A DNA stretch of 42,126 bases from positions 442,267-484,392 of the forward strand of contig NZ_CP094288.1 in NCBI RefSeq assembly GCF_022693705.1, read 5' to 3'. Shown here one piece after another: positions 1 to 8,152 of the stretch; the stretch's first letter is position 1; every line of letters begins with the position of its first letter. A program made the position numbers and the translations under genes. The notes beneath the pieces are model-generated. The model was not told where the DNA came from. It saw nothing but the letters and a program-made list of their open reading frames with translations, and did not search any database. This DNA comes from Infirmifilum sp. NZ (GTDB taxonomy: Archaea; Thermoproteota; Thermoprotei; Thermofilales; Thermofilaceae).

Positions 1-734
1 ACTATGCCGCCCGAGTAAATCCTCGAGTAGTACGTGAGCTCGCGGTACGTGTGGGTCTTACCCGTGGCTCTCGGGCCTAGCTCCAGGATGTTCACGTTCG
101 ACTCGGCCAGCGGGATGAGCCTGGCTAGCAGGAGGAGCTTCTGCTGGAACGTGTACGCTTTAGGGTTAAGCCCAGCGCTTCTAACGATCAGGTCAACCCA
201 CTCGTCCAGGCTCAGCGCCTCCCTGGCCTCGCTGAAGAGCTTAAGGTCAATCTCGTAAGCCTGGAAGGGCTCGAAGTCCTCCATAATAACCGGGGTGACG
301 CCCGGGTACCGGGTCTGGAGGGAAGGCTCGTAAGCGAGCACCCCCACGCCCCAAAGGCCTGAGTAGAGCCTCTCGTTGGCACGGATGATCTCCTCGCGCA
401 CCAAGGCGTCGTTGATGCTCAGGGACGGGACTTGGAGCAGGAAGACGTTCTTCTTGAGGTTAACGAGAACACGGTACTCGTCCAGCAGCTTGAGCCGGCC
501 CTCCCCCTTCAGCTTACCCAGGAACCTTTCCCGCGACCTGGGGTCGGGGTAAAGCTCGCTCACCGTGCTGGCAACCTCTTTGAGGCACTCGGGTGAGGGC
601 TCAGGGCAGTGGCGAGCCACGAGGTATTCCCTGATGAAGGCCGGGATTCGCGGGATGATCCCTAGCCTGGCGACTCGCTTGTCGACAGCGTACTCGCCGA
701 AGAGCTTCTTTACTTTCACGTCCAGCTCGTCCAT
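1..734 (-). CDS. brxL: BrxL-like Lon-related ATPase/protease, C-terminal part cut by window edge
   Basis: The reading frame starts at ATG 734 on the minus strand, after a good ribosome site (GAGGTGAG), and stays open to the window edge, giving 244 residues. The N-terminal layout (a start like MDELD, then PRIPAFIREYLVARHC near residues 28-43, then a beta-rich domain) followed by ELGPRATGKTHTYREL near residue 218 matches the BrxL family (TIGR02653-type Lon-like proteins of BREX phage defence). GPRATGKT is the Walker A loop. The Lon-type Ser-Lys protease domain would lie beyond the window and cannot be checked. It follows the PH-domain membrane protein by about 12 bases, so they form one operon. 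No PglX, PglZ or BrxC is visible here, so a full BREX locus cannot be claimed. Confidence 0.8.
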   Translation of the reverse strand, partial: MDELDVKVKKLFGEYAVDKRVARLGIIPRIPAFIREYLVARHCPEPSPECLKEVASTVSELYPDPRSRERFLGKLKGEGRLKLLDEYRVLVNLKKNVFLLQVPSLSINDALVREEIIRANERLYSGLWGVGVLAYEPSLQTRYPGVTPVIMEDFEPFQAYEIDLKLFSEAREALSLDEWVDLIVRSAGLNPKAYTFQQKLLLLARLIPLAESNVNILELGPRATGKTHTYRELTYYSRIYSGGI

Positions 735-746
735 GGGCTCTCACCT

Positions 747-1592
747 CTAGAGAAGCCTCTCGATGCGGTTCCTCCTGCGGCCCCTGGAGGCCTCCTCTTC
801 TTTGGGCTTGGCTTCGCTCCCCTCGATTCCAGCGGGTTGACCGGTAGCGGAGTGCTCGAGTCTGAGGCTGGCCCTGTGCTCCCACGAGAAGAACTTGATG
901 AAGCGGTAGAAGTCGGCTAGAGCGGAGCCGGCCAAGCTCGGGTTGAACGTGCTTTTTACCTCGAACCCTTCGCCGACGGAGGTTATGCTTACGCTGCTCG
1001 AAGCGACAGTGGGAGGCTGCTCGTCAAGCGCCTTGACAGCCCGTGCGGGGAAGTCGGAGGCTGAGGGAATACCCTTTAGGACGACCTTCCCGTGCTGCGT
1101 TCCTACAATTAAGTCCACGTACCTCCTCCCTAGAATCCTCGAGAGGAGAGGGTAGTGGGTTTTAACGCTCGTGACGGTGTGCGCTAGTACCCTTCTCGTG
1201 TCGAGGCGCGGGAGCAACGAATCGGGCCTTACACCCCGAACCTCAACCCCCACCTCTGACACCCGGTACTCCGTGAACGCTCTCTCAACCTCGATGGTCA
1301 CCAGGGTGACTGGCGCTACTAGGAGCAGTGAGAGCCTCAGGGATTCTTCAAGCGTTGCTAGGCCGGTGATGTAGAGGGCTAGCGCGTACGCGTACGTTAC
1401 TAGGGTGAAGAACCTCTCGCTCCACCCGAGCTGGAGGCCGAGGAGGCTGTAAGCGCCGTAGGCTAGCAGAGGGTTGAGCCAGTCGTGCGCCTCTAGAGGC
1501 CTAAGCTGGGTCAGAAGGAGTAGCAGAGGCGGGAAAGAGTACCTTGAAAGCATTGACAGCCTCGAAGGCCTGATCGTGTCGGAAAACGCCAT
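747..1592 (-). CDS. Membrane protein with PH-like (bPH_2-type) domain
   Basis: A 281-residue protein. Residues 15-102 hold about four hydrophobic segments (for example 38-57 and 61-102). Residues 108-190 read like a bacterial PH domain of the DUF304/bPH_2 type: a strand carrying YRVSEVGVEVRG, then a leucine-arginine rich stretch, then SRILGRRYVDLIVGT and a final helix after LKGIPSASDFPARAV. The C-terminus (from about 245) is charged and basic, RGRRRNRIERLL. A TATA-like element (GAATAAAAG, 1624-1633) lies upstream of ATG 1592. It is the first gene of the operon with the BrxL-like gene. Its function is unknown; a membrane anchor or sensor for the downstream ATPase is an inference from operon position. 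Confidence 0.6.
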   Translation of the reverse strand: MAFSDTIRPSRLSMLSRYSFPPLLLLLTQLRPLEAHDWLNPLLAYGAYSLLGLQLGWSERFFTLVTYAYALALYITGLATLEESLRLSLLLVAPVTLVTIEVERAFTEYRVSEVGVEVRGVRPDSLLPRLDTRRVLAHTVTSVKTHYPLLSRILGRRYVDLIVGTQHGKVVLKGIPSASDFPARAVKALDEQPPTVASSSVSITSVGEGFEVKSTFNPSLAGSALADFYRFIKFFSWEHRASLRLEHSATGQPAGIEGSEAKPKEEEASRGRRRNRIERLL

Positions 1593-1727
1593 GAGCGTTC
1601 AGCCAATAAACTGGCCTGTTGCACTTTTATTCTTTCCCTTCCCTCAGTCAACGTCATCACGGCGCAGCAGCCTGTAATCACAGCCCATGTGACAAGATTT
1701 TTATCCCGGCGCCTTCTCTTCGGAGTG

Positions 1728-2069
1728 ATGGTGGAGGTCGACGGAGAGGTTTGGGGCAGCGTTGCTAAGTGGCTGGAGCTCACCGGCCTCGTGAAGCAGC
1801 TGCTGCGGCTGAAGCAGCCTAAGCCCGTGAGCCGGGCTTTCGGCACGAGGAACATGGCTCACATCGCAAGAACACTTGATAGGCTCCGCTCCCTGGGACT
1901 CGTGGAGGAGGCTACTCTCGGCAATGTGCGCTACGTTTACCTCACCGAGAGAGCTTGCAAACTTCTAGTGCTGCTGGGCTGCAAGCCTGAGGAGCTTGCG
2001 TGCGGTGACGCCGCATTGAAGCTACTCAAGAGCGCGGTGACGCGTGAGGAGATCAGTAGCGTACGCTGA
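1728..2069 (+). CDS. Small winged-helix transcriptional regulator
   Basis: About 113 residues. The middle part (residues 20-90) reads as a winged helix: helices around VAKWLELTGLVKQLLRLKQP, a recognition-like helix in RNMAHIARTLDRLRSLGLVEE, then a wing ending in VRYVYLTERACKLLVLLG. I place the start at ATG 1728 (or GTG 1725) because a TATA-like run TTTTTATC at 1698-1705 is centred about 26 bases upstream, as for a leaderless transcript; the frame is open further upstream to 1689. It is divergent to the PH-domain/BrxL operon with about 135 bases between starts, so control of that operon is plausible but inferred. The exact HTH family was not assigned. Confidence 0.6.
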   Translation: MVEVDGEVWGSVAKWLELTGLVKQLLRLKQPKPVSRAFGTRNMAHIARTLDRLRSLGLVEEATLGNVRYVYLTERACKLLVLLGCKPEELACGDAALKLLKSAVTREEISSVR

Positions 2070-2138
2070 GCGGGGATATAGCGTGTCAAGGCACAAAAAG
2101 ACGGGGGCTGAAAAGTTGCCCTAAACTCTTAGCTAGCG

Positions 2139-2675
2139 CTATGAAGCTTGTCCTGCTCTGAGCGGGCTTCCCCTGATTGATCTCTCGACGGCTAGGGAAA
2201 GCGGGAAACCTAGGACTACTATCGAGATTAACGACCCCGGTAGTACACCCGCTACGGACAAGAGGAGCGGGATATCGGTTCCGAAAGCCCACAACAACAG
2301 GTACTTGAGGTAGGACCCGACACCCACCGACACGACCAGGGATTGAGCGATCAACGCCGCTAACCTTCTTCTCCTGCCGCCTTTACCGGAGATCCTGTAG
2401 CCCGCGTACCCGGCTGCGAGGTTCACGAGGCTTCCCAAGACGGCGTCGAAGGCGCTTAGGGCTGGGCTTCCCCAAGGCGCGGCGAGGATGTTGCCTATAA
2501 AGCACCCAACAGCAACGCCCAGCACCGCTGGGTATCCCAGCACGGTGGACAAGGCGATAAGGGCATCTGCAACCCTTACCTGCCACAAAAGGAACGAGGT
2601 GAAAGGTAGCACGTAGACTAGAACCGCGTATAGCGCCGCCACTATCCCGGCTAAGGCCATGTCTCTCGAGCGCAC
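2139..2675 (-). CDS. queT: QueT-like ECF transporter substrate-binding membrane subunit
   Basis: A 178-residue protein that is almost entirely membrane segments (about six). The block VRVADALIALSTVLGYPAV, followed by a glycine-rich GCFIGNILA and AFDAVLGSLVNLAAGY, matches the QueT family, S components of energy-coupling-factor transporters linked to queuosine-type precursors. In archaea the cargo may be a precursor of archaeosine; that is inference. GTG 2675 is favoured as start: TTTTTAAA (2698-2704, minus) is about 26 bases upstream, while the first ATG is at 2660. No intact ECF ATPase or EcfT gene is adjacent; a relic ECF ATPase lies far away at 35005-35261. Confidence 0.72.
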   Translation of the reverse strand: MRSRDMALAGIVAALYAVLVYVLPFTSFLLWQVRVADALIALSTVLGYPAVLGVAVGCFIGNILAAPWGSPALSAFDAVLGSLVNLAAGYAGYRISGKGGRRRRLAALIAQSLVVSVGVGSYLKYLLLWAFGTDIPLLLSVAGVLPGSLISIVVLGFPLSLAVERSIRGSPLRAGQAS

Positions 2676-2713
2676 AGGTTCCCCTCGGAGCCTTAGGTTT
2701 AAAAATTTCGTGG

Positions 2714-4510
2714 TCAGAAATCCATAACCGTCAGAATCTCCTCCGGGAGCCTCATGCCGAGTTGCTGCAGGACAAGCTTGCTGTACTCCACCTGGGTCTT
2801 GAGCAGCTCCCTGAACTCGTCCATCGAGAGGTAGTAAGTGGGGTCCAGCTCTCTGAGCCTGTCGGCTGGTATGCCCGGGACCTCAGCTGGGACGAGGACT
2901 CGCTCACCCCAGACTGGGTGGGGCTTCCACTTAACGGCTCCGCGGCTCGCCTGTAGGAGGAAGAGCTCCGTCTCCTCTATCGTGGGGCGCGTGCCCCCGA
3001 CAGGCTTAGGGATGCCATCCCGTACCTCGAGCACCGGTTCAGGCACCCTAACCGTTCTGTCTCCGACCCTGACCTCCCCCCACCTGTACTGCGCCACTAT
3101 CCTCCCGGTTGTGTTCCACATGTAGACGTCCACCCTGTGACCGCTCTCCTGCCACTTCTTGAGGAAGCTGTAAAATCTCAAGACGTGGGCGTCGTCGCCC
3201 ACCCCGATTGTGAACTCCGAGTACCGGGGGACGAACCTCACCTTGCCTACGAGCTCGCGCGCCTGCGCCGGGTGCCCGACGGTCCTGCCGTCAGCGAGCG
3301 CCTTGGCTATGAATTCCGGAGTGTTCAGCTTGACCCAGGCGTAGTCTGTGAAGTAGCCTGGGGACAGGAAAACGGCTGTGTTCATGGGTCCGTCGGAGTC
3401 GACCTGGCCGTCGAAGTAGCCTGTGTCGTCGAGGTACACCACGGACCTCGCGTTCCTGTTCGGCATTCCGAAGTACTGGAAGAGCTTCCCCTCAAAGCTG
3501 GGGGTTCCGTCGCTGGAGAACTCCGTGTTCTCATGCAGAGCCCGCGGGCTCATGCAGGCGTTCCACATCGCCTCCTGCTCGGGTGTCAGGTCCTCGGTTT
3601 TCACCCAGGCGCCACGCTCCGAGCCGTAGACCCTGTCCTCGCATATCGCGACTATGTCGTCGTTGCGTATTTTCTGGTCCCTCACGTAGTCCAAGGGGTT
3701 CACGCCGAACTTCTCCACGTACACTCGAGCGTTCCTTGGGGTCCACGTGTAGAAGCCGTGCGTGGACTTGCCTGAGCCCGTCAGGCCCCAGATGACAAGC
3801 GTGATCCTCCTCCAAGAGCCGTCAACCGTCTTCACCGTAAACTCCCTGAGGGCTGCGTGCTCGCCGGTGCAACCCTTCTTGTACACGTGGTAGATCCAGT
3901 GGCGCAGGGCTCCCTTCTTTATCTCCCCTTGGTAGCTAGACAGGGTGATTATCGTAAGGTTGTGGTGGGGGAAGACGAGGATAGCCATCAGCCTGTTAGT
4001 GCCGGGTATGAGGGGGTTGCCGAGGTAGTGCGGCACGACGATGAGCTCTGCTTCGGGCTTCTCGTCCGGCGGGGCTGGGAACACGAGCTGCTTCCACCTG
4101 TAGGCGAGGTCGGGGAACTGGGGGTCGACGTACACCGTCGTGTGCATCTGCACCTTGCTGCCAGGCCTCCCGTAGTAGCCGTCCACCTTGATGAGTGGGC
4201 CCTGAGCTAGGACGTGCTCGAGCACTCTCTGCATGAGTAGCTTGTGCTCCTGCCTGAGCTCCGCGTCGCTGTTCACCACAACCGTGTTCGCCGCGGACCT
4301 GCTCCAGATGTTGCTGGCCCAGCCCAGAGCACCGTTTCTGAACTTTGTCGCGTAGAGCTTGGCTCTCTCGAGGAGGTCGGGCGGGTTGTCCAGAAACGCT
4401 TCCAAGCCAATGCTCTCCTTGAACGCAAGTATGCGCCTGAAGGACTCCCTGAATGTTGAGGGGTTCAGGTCCTCCAGAGGGGGGATCAGCTTAGAACGAG
4501 TCTCTGCCAC
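2714..4510 (-). CDS. pckA: Phosphoenolpyruvate carboxykinase, ATP-type related
   Basis: A 598-residue protein. The P-loop GLTGSGKST at residues 242-250 resembles the kinase-1a motif of ATP-dependent PEP carboxykinase (GLSGTGKTT) rather than the GTP-type motif (SACGKTN). Further matching blocks follow: NDDIVAICED (a counterpart of the acidic kinase-2 region), a W-x-K-T-E-D-L-T-P-E-Q-E stretch, RALHENTEFSSDG, and NARSVVYLDD. Family role: interconversion of oxaloacetate and PEP, in gluconeogenesis or anaplerosis. At 598 residues it is longer than the usual ~530, and the N-terminal 200 residues align poorly to my memory of the bacterial type, so it is a divergent member. Start GTG 4510 is preceded by a TATA box centred 27 bases upstream. 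Confidence 0.78.
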   Translation of the reverse strand: MAETRSKLIPPLEDLNPSTFRESFRRILAFKESIGLEAFLDNPPDLLERAKLYATKFRNGALGWASNIWSRSAANTVVVNSDAELRQEHKLLMQRVLEHVLAQGPLIKVDGYYGRPGSKVQMHTTVYVDPQFPDLAYRWKQLVFPAPPDEKPEAELIVVPHYLGNPLIPGTNRLMAILVFPHHNLTIITLSSYQGEIKKGALRHWIYHVYKKGCTGEHAALREFTVKTVDGSWRRITLVIWGLTGSGKSTHGFYTWTPRNARVYVEKFGVNPLDYVRDQKIRNDDIVAICEDRVYGSERGAWVKTEDLTPEQEAMWNACMSPRALHENTEFSSDGTPSFEGKLFQYFGMPNRNARSVVYLDDTGYFDGQVDSDGPMNTAVFLSPGYFTDYAWVKLNTPEFIAKALADGRTVGHPAQARELVGKVRFVPRYSEFTIGVGDDAHVLRFYSFLKKWQESGHRVDVYMWNTTGRIVAQYRWGEVRVGDRTVRVPEPVLEVRDGIPKPVGGTRPTIEETELFLLQASRGAVKWKPHPVWGERVLVPAEVPGIPADRLRELDPTYYLSMDEFRELLKTQVEYSKLVLQQLGMRLPEEILTVMDF

Positions 4511-4530
4511 GTGATCTAAGCGCCGAAAAG

Positions 4531-4541
4531 TGTATTAAAAA
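4531..4541 (-). promoter_or_regulatory. TATA box of PEP carboxykinase gene
   Basis: On the minus strand this reads TTTTTAATACA and is centred about 27 bases upstream of GTG 4510. This is the spacing of an archaeal TATA box to the transcription start of a leaderless mRNA, and it supports the GTG start. Confidence 0.55.
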
Positions 4542-4569
4542 CCTTTTAGTTAAGAGTTTAAGCATGCGC

Positions 4570-5343
4570 TTAGAGCAACATCTCGAATATCGTTTTAGCC
4601 TTTTGGGAAGACGCCCTGGGGCACAGGTATAGGGTCTCGCTGTCCACTGAAACCTTCACGCACGTTTCCACGTCCAAGAACGTGGCGTTAACCCCTAGCC
4701 TTTCAAGGGATTTCAGCAACCCCTCTCTCCTGCTTCGAAGAAGGCAGGGGAGGTGGACCTTACCTGTGAAGCTTACCTGACCGAAGAGCTCAGGCCTCTC
4801 AAGCGCAAAAGGTATTCCTAGAGCGTGCGCGACTTCAGGCGACAGAGCGAGCGGTTCATGCGGGCGGAGCTTCTTTAACGTTTCCGACAACGACCTGGAC
4901 TCGAGCGGTTTCCCTAGATTGTAGCGTTCCTCGACGCCGCTCACCACCGCAAGCCCCAGCCCGTACCTTTCAGCCAGCTTAGCGCCGAGCTCGCTCTCCA
5001 GCCTCTCTGAGGCGACCAGCAGAGGTTTTCCTTCCTTGAGGATTTGGGCACTTAGCTTTACCGGGGTGTCGCAGTAGGTTTCTGGGAGGGGGAAGTGCAG
5101 GGGACACTCGTCCACGCACCTCCAGCACTTCACGCACCTCTCCACGCCGAGCTTCCTGTCGCGTGCGTAGCCGAGGGGGCTCAGGGCAAGGCTACCCGAG
5201 TGAGTGAACGTCGGGCATGCGGTGAGGCATATCCCGGGGCAGTATAGGCAGGGGTTTTTGACCTTTCTTAACGGGAGGGTGGCGAACCGTGCAACAAGGG
5301 TGGGGGTGAGCTTGATGGCTCGCAGCGTTGTGAGGCTCACCAA
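4570..5343 (-). CDS. Short GlpC/GlcF-like iron-sulfur subunit
   Basis: A 257-residue protein with two [4Fe-4S] sites near the N-terminus: C32, C35, C39, C43 (CX2CX3CX3CP, with one residue more than usual in the middle gap) and C70, C73, C76, C80 (CX2CX2CX3CP). The family (GlpC, GlcF, LutA) passes electrons from a flavin dehydrogenase to quinone. Normal members have about 400 residues and two CCG domains; here only one weak remnant is seen (HLPCLLRS, then CVKVSVDSETLYLC), with no CCG motif. It starts at TTG 5343 or GTG 5340, two bases after the stop of the flavoprotein upstream, so it is probably the electron acceptor of that protein. Last gene of the glycerol operon. Confidence 0.68.
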   Translation of the reverse strand: MVSLTTLRAIKLTPTLVARFATLPLRKVKNPCLYCPGICLTACPTFTHSGSLALSPLGYARDRKLGVERCVKCWRCVDECPLHFPLPETYCDTPVKLSAQILKEGKPLLVASERLESELGAKLAERYGLGLAVVSGVEERYNLGKPLESRSLSETLKKLRPHEPLALSPEVAHALGIPFALERPELFGQVSFTGKVHLPCLLRSRREGLLKSLERLGVNATFLDVETCVKVSVDSETLYLCPRASSQKAKTIFEMLL

Positions 5344-5345
5344 GG

Positions 5346-6746
5346 CTAATCACCCATCCACTTCCCCGGGTTCGCGAGGCCTTGGGGGTCTAGGCACCGC
5401 TTTACCTTTTTGAGGTACTGCAAGCCTGCCCCCAGCTCCTCAGCGACCCACTTGGCCCTCAGGAGGCCGACGCCGTGGTGGTGGCTTATAGTCGCACCGG
5501 TCTCGAGGAGGGTTCTCATGGCTTCCTCCCACATACGCCAGTACGTCTGCTCGTCCGCTTCGTAGGTCAGCGTGAAGTATATGCAAGCGCCTGTCGTGTA
5601 GAAGTGTGATGCGTGCGCCAGCACAGCGTAGACTCCCTTAACCCTCTTCACCCTGTCCTTGAATGCTCGGTACACCTTGGGTAGCGCGCTCCACGTGGCA
5701 GCGGTCTCGATCGTGTCGAACCATAGGTTGAGAGGCACGACGAGCTTCTTCAGCTCGGATATCACGTCGAAGCGCGTTTCTAGCCACTTGTCCACGGGTG
5801 CTGCCCCGACCTCCTTGCCCCCGTGCTTCGCGACGATTCTCCGCGCTTCAGACACCTTAGCATTGAGTATCTCCTTGGAGTTCTCCTCGAATACCAGGAT
5901 CAGCGTGTCCCGGGCGTCGTGGAACCTGGCCGCGGAGTCGTCTTTGTCGTAGAGCCTCGCGACCGCCGGGACGGCACCAGTGAGCATCATCTCTCGAACC
6001 GCACGTAGACCGGACTCGAAGTCTGGGAAAGCGTACGCGTTCTTCCACTGGTGCTCTGGCAGGGGGAAGACCTTCAGCACGGCCTTCGTTATGATTCCAA
6101 GCTGCCCCTCGCTCCCAATGAAAAGTCGTTTAAGCTCCGGGCCTGTCGCTGCCCTCGGGACGATATTTCTCCTCAAGGGGACGATGCCTCCGTCGGGGGC
6201 CACGACCTCGAGGTCCATCACGAGCTCCTCTATCCCCCCGTACTTCGTGCTGAACTGGCCGGTGCTCATTGTAGCTATGAGCCCGCCTACAGCCGCCTCG
6301 GGGAAGGATTGCGGAATGTGCCTTAGCGTGAAGCCCTTGGAGTTCAAGTACTCCTCCAGCTTTTTGAGCATCACGCCCGACTCGACAACGACGAGCGCGT
6401 CCTCCTCTGAGAAGCGGAGGATCCTGTTCATCCTCTTTACGTCGATGACCACACACCCCTCGCACATCGTACCCCCTATGACGCCTGAGCCTCCAGCGTA
6501 CGGGACGAACGGCACCCTGTACTCGTTGCAGAGTTTCACAAGCTTCGAAACCTCCTCCGCGGACTCGGGCCACACAACCAGGAGTGGCCTTGGGAGAGCC
6601 TCGCCTCTCGTCTCTCGTAGCAAGGCAAGAGGCCAGTAGTCCCTAGAGTAAAGCTTGAGGGTGGTCTCGTCCTTAGAGACTCTGCCCGGGAACTCCCTCT
6701 CAACCGCTTCTACCAACTTCTCCTTAGAAAGATGTTCTCCTCCCAT
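5346..6746 (-). CDS. FAD-linked oxidase of the alkyl-DHAP synthase / GlcD superfamily
   Basis: A 466-residue protein. The FAD-binding PCMH domain shows VVWPESAEEVSKLVKLC (about 58-73), PYAGGSGVIGGT (82-93) and IGSEGQLGIIT. The C-terminal half ends with ISHHHGVGLLRAKW (three His at 422-424), the His-triad signature of alkyl-dihydroxyacetonephosphate synthase, also kept in bacterial FAD oxidases of this branch, then CLDPQGLANPGK, the usual FAD-oxidase C-terminus. Its reaction cannot be told from sequence: oxidation of a 2-hydroxy acid or of a glycerol phosphate are both possible. The start overlaps the glycerol kinase end by 37 bases; a TTG at codon 11 would shorten the overlap. The partner Fe-S protein directly downstream suggests a dehydrogenase rather than an ether-lipid synthase. 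Confidence 0.75.
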   Translation of the reverse strand: MGGEHLSKEKLVEAVEREFPGRVSKDETTLKLYSRDYWPLALLRETRGEALPRPLLVVWPESAEEVSKLVKLCNEYRVPFVPYAGGSGVIGGTMCEGCVVIDVKRMNRILRFSEEDALVVVESGVMLKKLEEYLNSKGFTLRHIPQSFPEAAVGGLIATMSTGQFSTKYGGIEELVMDLEVVAPDGGIVPLRRNIVPRAATGPELKRLFIGSEGQLGIITKAVLKVFPLPEHQWKNAYAFPDFESGLRAVREMMLTGAVPAVARLYDKDDSAARFHDARDTLILVFEENSKEILNAKVSEARRIVAKHGGKEVGAAPVDKWLETRFDVISELKKLVVPLNLWFDTIETAATWSALPKVYRAFKDRVKRVKGVYAVLAHASHFYTTGACIYFTLTYEADEQTYWRMWEEAMRTLLETGATISHHHGVGLLRAKWVAEELGAGLQYLKKVKRCLDPQGLANPGKWMGD

Positions 6747-8152
6747 TCGGGAAGCGCCTCCACAATATCTTTAAAATTCGACATATATTCTTTCCGAGCG
6801 TCCTCGTCGAGCTTGGGAGCGAACACCGCGGAAGCTGGCATGGGGTGCCCGAGAGCTTCCTCGCCTGAAGACCCATCGGCGAGCATGAGGAGCTTCAGCA
6901 CTCCTCGGGAGCTGGCTTCGATATCGGCTGGCCTCGCGACGGTTAGGCCCGTAGCGTCTGCGAGGAACTGGAGGAAGACGTCCGACTTCGAAAAGCCTCC
7001 AGCCGCCCACAAGGGCTCTTCGGGGCGTCCGGCTACCTGCTCCATCATGCGGAGAATGTACCCCATGTAGAGCGCAACCCCCCAAGCTAGCCCGGCTACC
7101 ACGTCGCTCCTCTTTGTCCCCAACGTGAGGCCCAACATCATGCCCGCAGCGTTCTGGGCTTTAGGGACCCTCAAGCCTCCGAAGGATGGGAGGATCAGCG
7201 TGCGGCGCGAGCCCTCGCCTGCCAGCTTCTCCATCTCCTCGTAGCTGCTGTAGAAACCGATGTCTCGAAGCCAGTCCACCACTGAGCCAGAGGTCCTGAG
7301 GAAGCCTTCTACACCGTACCTCAGAGTTTTGCCTACTTTCACCTGCACGACTGGTATGAGGCCCGCCGGAGGCATGACAAAATTCCCTGTGCAGAGCTCC
7401 ATGAAGCTACCTGTCCCGTGGACGCTCTCCACCCTCCCCCTCTCGACCGCGCCGAGGCCCAGGGCGGCGGACTGCTGATCCGCTATGAATGCTTTTAGCT
7501 CCAAGCCCTCGATGCTACCGAAGTCCCCCACGTTGTCGACGAGCTCGGGGCGGATGCGTGGAAGCCTCAGGATGTCGTAAACCAGGCCTATTTCATCGAA
7601 GTTCTTCGGGTGGACGAGGCCGGTAAGGGTTATGTTCGACGGATCCGCGATGAACTTTCCCGAGGAGGTGTACAGCAGGTACGAATCGAGGGTCCACACG
7701 AACGCGTCTCCGCTCTTCACCCTCTCGTACAAGCCTGGTATGTTCTCGTAGACCCACTTCATGAGCACTGCTGGGGAGTCTGGGCTGAGTATGTAGGCGA
7801 GGGGTCTGCTCAGCCGTGAAAGCATCTTAGCTGTGATGGGCAGTTTTTCCACCACGCTCCTCCCTCTGCCGTCAATCCACGTGATGACGTTTGTCAGCGG
7901 TCTACCGCTCCTGTCCCACGCGACGACGGATGCCCTGTACACGGAGACCCCGAGGCTCTTGGCGCCCAGCTCTCGCGCCTTCCTCGCTAAGCCTTTAACG
8001 GTCCTGACGAGCTCTTGGGAGCTCTGCTCGACCAGACCGCCTTGGAGCCTCTCGAACCCCAAGACAACTTTTTCATAGTGAACGTGGTTACCCTGAGAGT
8101 CGTACACCGAGAGCTTCACGCCCGTCGTTCCGACGTCTATCACACCGTACAC
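6710..8152 (-). CDS. glpK: Glycerol kinase (FGGY family)
   Basis: A 480-residue FGGY sugar kinase. The ATP-binding phosphate 1 motif DVGTTGVKLSVYD sits at residues 6-18, and WIDGRG near 92 is the substrate-side loop. ADQQSAALG, HGTGSFMELCTG and FLRTSGSVVDWLRD follow in the order seen in glycerol kinases, and AAGGFSKSDVFLQFLADATG is the C-terminal FGGY signature. It makes sn-glycerol 3-phosphate from glycerol and ATP. GTG 8152 overlaps the TAG stop of the preceding FAD oxidoreductase by one base (TAGTG). It lies between a GlpA-like dehydrogenase and an FAD oxidase, which strongly supports glycerol over other FGGY substrates such as xylulose or gluconate. Confidence 0.85.
   Translation of the reverse strand: MYGVIDVGTTGVKLSVYDSQGNHVHYEKVVLGFERLQGGLVEQSSQELVRTVKGLARKARELGAKSLGVSVYRASVVAWDRSGRPLTNVITWIDGRGRSVVEKLPITAKMLSRLSRPLAYILSPDSPAVLMKWVYENIPGLYERVKSGDAFVWTLDSYLLYTSSGKFIADPSNITLTGLVHPKNFDEIGLVYDILRLPRIRPELVDNVGDFGSIEGLELKAFIADQQSAALGLGAVERGRVESVHGTGSFMELCTGNFVMPPAGLIPVVQVKVGKTLRYGVEGFLRTSGSVVDWLRDIGFYSSYEEMEKLAGEGSRRTLILPSFGGLRVPKAQNAAGMMLGLTLGTKRSDVVAGLAWGVALYMGYILRMMEQVAGRPEEPLWAAGGFSKSDVFLQFLADATGLTVARPADIEASSRGVLKLLMLADGSSGEEALGHPMPASAVFAPKLDEDARKEYMSNFKDIVEALPEWEENIFLRRSW

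Noticed and set aside
1-2069. A complete BREX locus
   Set aside because: Only the BrxL-like gene is visible; no PglX, PglZ, BrxA, BrxB or BrxC could be found in the window.
3137-3775. 212-codon open frame on the plus strand
   Set aside because: It lies wholly inside the PEP carboxykinase gene on the other strand, whose protein has clear family motifs; the plus-strand protein has no recognisable domain and follows from the high GC content.
5980-6639. 219-codon open frame on the plus strand
   Set aside because: Antisense to the FAD oxidase gene, Ser/Thr-rich translation with no motif; a shadow of codon bias.
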